Below, one piece after another: positions 11,136-12,180 of a DNA stretch of 12,180 nt. Made by a program: the position numbers and the translations under genes. How positions within the stretch are numbered: position 1 is the stretch's first letter; each line of letters opens with the position of its first letter. The notes beneath the pieces were generated by a model that saw only the letters and a list, made by a program, of their open reading frames with translations, searched no databases and was not told the DNA's origin. This DNA comes from Microbacterium sp. (GTDB lineage: Bacteria; Actinomycetota; Actinomycetes; Actinomycetales; Microbacteriaceae), in contig JAJUIM010000029.1 of NCBI GenBank assembly GCA_029267645.1, positions 1 to 12,180 of the forward strand, in the 5' to 3' direction.

Positions 11136-12180
11136 GCGGGATCGACTGGGCCGCGCTCCGCAGGTTCTCGGGGATGGCGGCGAGATACGCCTCGAGGTTG
11201 CGGCGGGTCTCGTCGACCGAGTCGCCGCCGAACTTCTCGAGCACGACGTCGGCGATGGTGATCGCGACCATCGCCTCGGCGACGACGCCGGCAGCGGGCA
11301 CGGCGCACACGTCGGAACGCTGGTGGTGCGCCGTCGTCGGCTCGCCCGTCGTGACGTCGATCGTCTCGAGCGCGTGCGGCACGGTCGCGATGGGCTTCAT
11401 GCCCGCGCGGACGCGCAGGGTCGTGCCCGTCGACATGCCGCCCTCCGTGCCGCCAGCGCGGTCGGATCCGCGGGCGACGCCGTCGTTCGACGGGAAGAGC
11501 GCGTCGTGCGCCGCGGATCCGCGGCGCCGCGTCGTCTCGAAGCCGTCGCCGACCTCGACGCCCTTGATCGCTTGGATGCTCATGAGCGCCTGGGCGAGCT
11601 TCGCGTCGAGCCTGCGGTCCCACTGCACGTGCGAGCCGAGCCCCGGCGGGAGGCCGTACGCGAGCACCTCGACGATGCCGCCGAGCGTGTCGCCCGCCTT
11701 GCGGGCGTCGTCGATCTCCGCGACCATGCGCTCGCTCGTGGCGGCGTCGAAGCACCGCAGCGGGTCGGCGTCGAGCGCCGCGACGTCGTCGGGGTTCGGC
11801 ACGGGCGAGCCCGCGGGGACCTCGACCGGGCCGATCGACAGCGTGTGGCTCACGAGTCGGATCCCGAGCGCGCCGAGGAACGCGCGCGCGACGGCGCCGA
11901 GCGCGACGCGCGCCGCGGTCTCGCGGGCGCTCGCGCGCTCGAGGATGGGTCGCGCCTCGTCGAAGCCGTACTTCTGCATGCCCACGAGGTCGGCGTGGCC
12001 GGGGCGCGGGCGCGTGAGCGGCGCGCCGCGGCCGCGCGAGCGGTCGCTCAGCTCGGTCGGCACGGCGCTCATGACCTCGGTCCACTTGGGCCACTCGGTG
12101 TTGCCGATGCGCAGCGCGACGGGGCTGCCCATCGTCAGGCCGTGACGGATGCCGCCCGAGATCGTCAGCTCGTCCTGCTC
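11128..12180 (-). CDS. aroC: Chorismate synthase, 5' end cut off by window edge
   Basis: This FMN-dependent enzyme turns EPSP into chorismate, the branch point for aromatic amino acids, folate and quinones. The frame is open to the window edge, so 350 residues are visible and perhaps 40-50 N-terminal ones are missing. The ATG at 12132 is internal and not the start: the 16 codons before it read [16 protein letters not shown], part of the conserved N-terminal region. Family signatures follow in order: [45 protein letters not shown] and [20 protein letters not shown]. The conserved catalytic-region His is in IRHGLT. The stop overlaps aroK by eight bases. The length and order are intact as far as visible. 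Confidence 0.97.
   Translation of the reverse strand, partial: EQDELTISGGIRHGLTMGSPVALRIGNTEWPKWTEVMSAVPTELSDRSRGRGAPLTRPRPGHADLVGMQKYGFDEARPILERASARETAARVALGAVARAFLGALGIRLVSHTLSIGPVEVPAGSPVPNPDDVAALDADPLRCFDAATSERMVAEIDDARKAGDTLGGIVEVLAYGLPPGLGSHVQWDRRLDAKLAQALMSIQAIKGVEVGDGFETTRRRGSAAHDALFPSNDGVARGSDRAGGTEGGMSTGTTLRVRAGMKPIATVPHALETIDVTTGEPTTAHHQRSDVCAVPAAGVVAEAMVAITIADVVLEKFGGDSVDETRRNLEAYLAAIPENLRSAAQSIPHE

Noticed and set aside
11174..12145. 323-codon open frame on the plus strand opposite aroC
   Set aside because: It is Ser/Thr/Pro/Arg-rich with no domain pattern and opposes the clearly recognised chorismate synthase.

Overview
This window is a strand-uniform run of conserved housekeeping genes from a high-G+C actinobacterium. 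The very high G+C, third-position G/C codon bias, GTG/TTG starts and gene order (aroC-aroK-aroB, efp, nusB, then a full pyr operon) fit Actinomycetota. Micrococcales, and probably Microbacteriaceae, is my best guess from gene order and protein style; I could not run a phylogeny. Every supported gene lies on the minus strand, so transcription runs from right (12180) to left (1). No gene-free stretch exceeds about 70 bases. I see no mobile element, CRISPR array, tRNA or rRNA.

Right part (12180 to about 9479), shikimate pathway: aroC (chorismate synthase, 5' end cut by the window edge), aroK (shikimate kinase) and aroB (3-dehydroquinate synthase). Both junctions are 8-base start/stop overlaps with the identical sequence ATGAGTGA. 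Middle (9478 to 8435): a 63-base spacer with a possible -10 box, then efp (elongation factor P) and nusB (antitermination factor, TTG start directly downstream of and in frame with the efp stop).

Left part (8434 to 1), de novo UMP synthesis: pyrR, pyrB (aspartate transcarbamoylase), pyrC (dihydroorotase), a small membrane-anchored PH-like protein of unknown role, carA and carB (carbamoyl-phosphate synthase), and pyrF (OMP decarboxylase, 3' end cut off). All six junctions are start/stop overlaps of 1 to 8 bases, so the operon looks translationally coupled throughout. pyrD and pyrE are not in the window.

The most informative non-coding element is in the 66-base nusB-pyrR spacer. It contains a hairpin matching the PyrR binding-loop consensus, with its only two differences forming a compensatory base pair. 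A lower stem pairs with the pyrR Shine-Dalgarno sequence. With no terminator nearby, this predicts PyrR-dependent translational repression, as known for mycobacterial pyr operons, rather than Bacillus-type attenuation. I found no new defence, mobile or biosynthetic system. The points worth following up are this regulatory hairpin, the unknown PH-like gene and the joining of the aro/efp/nusB and pyr blocks.
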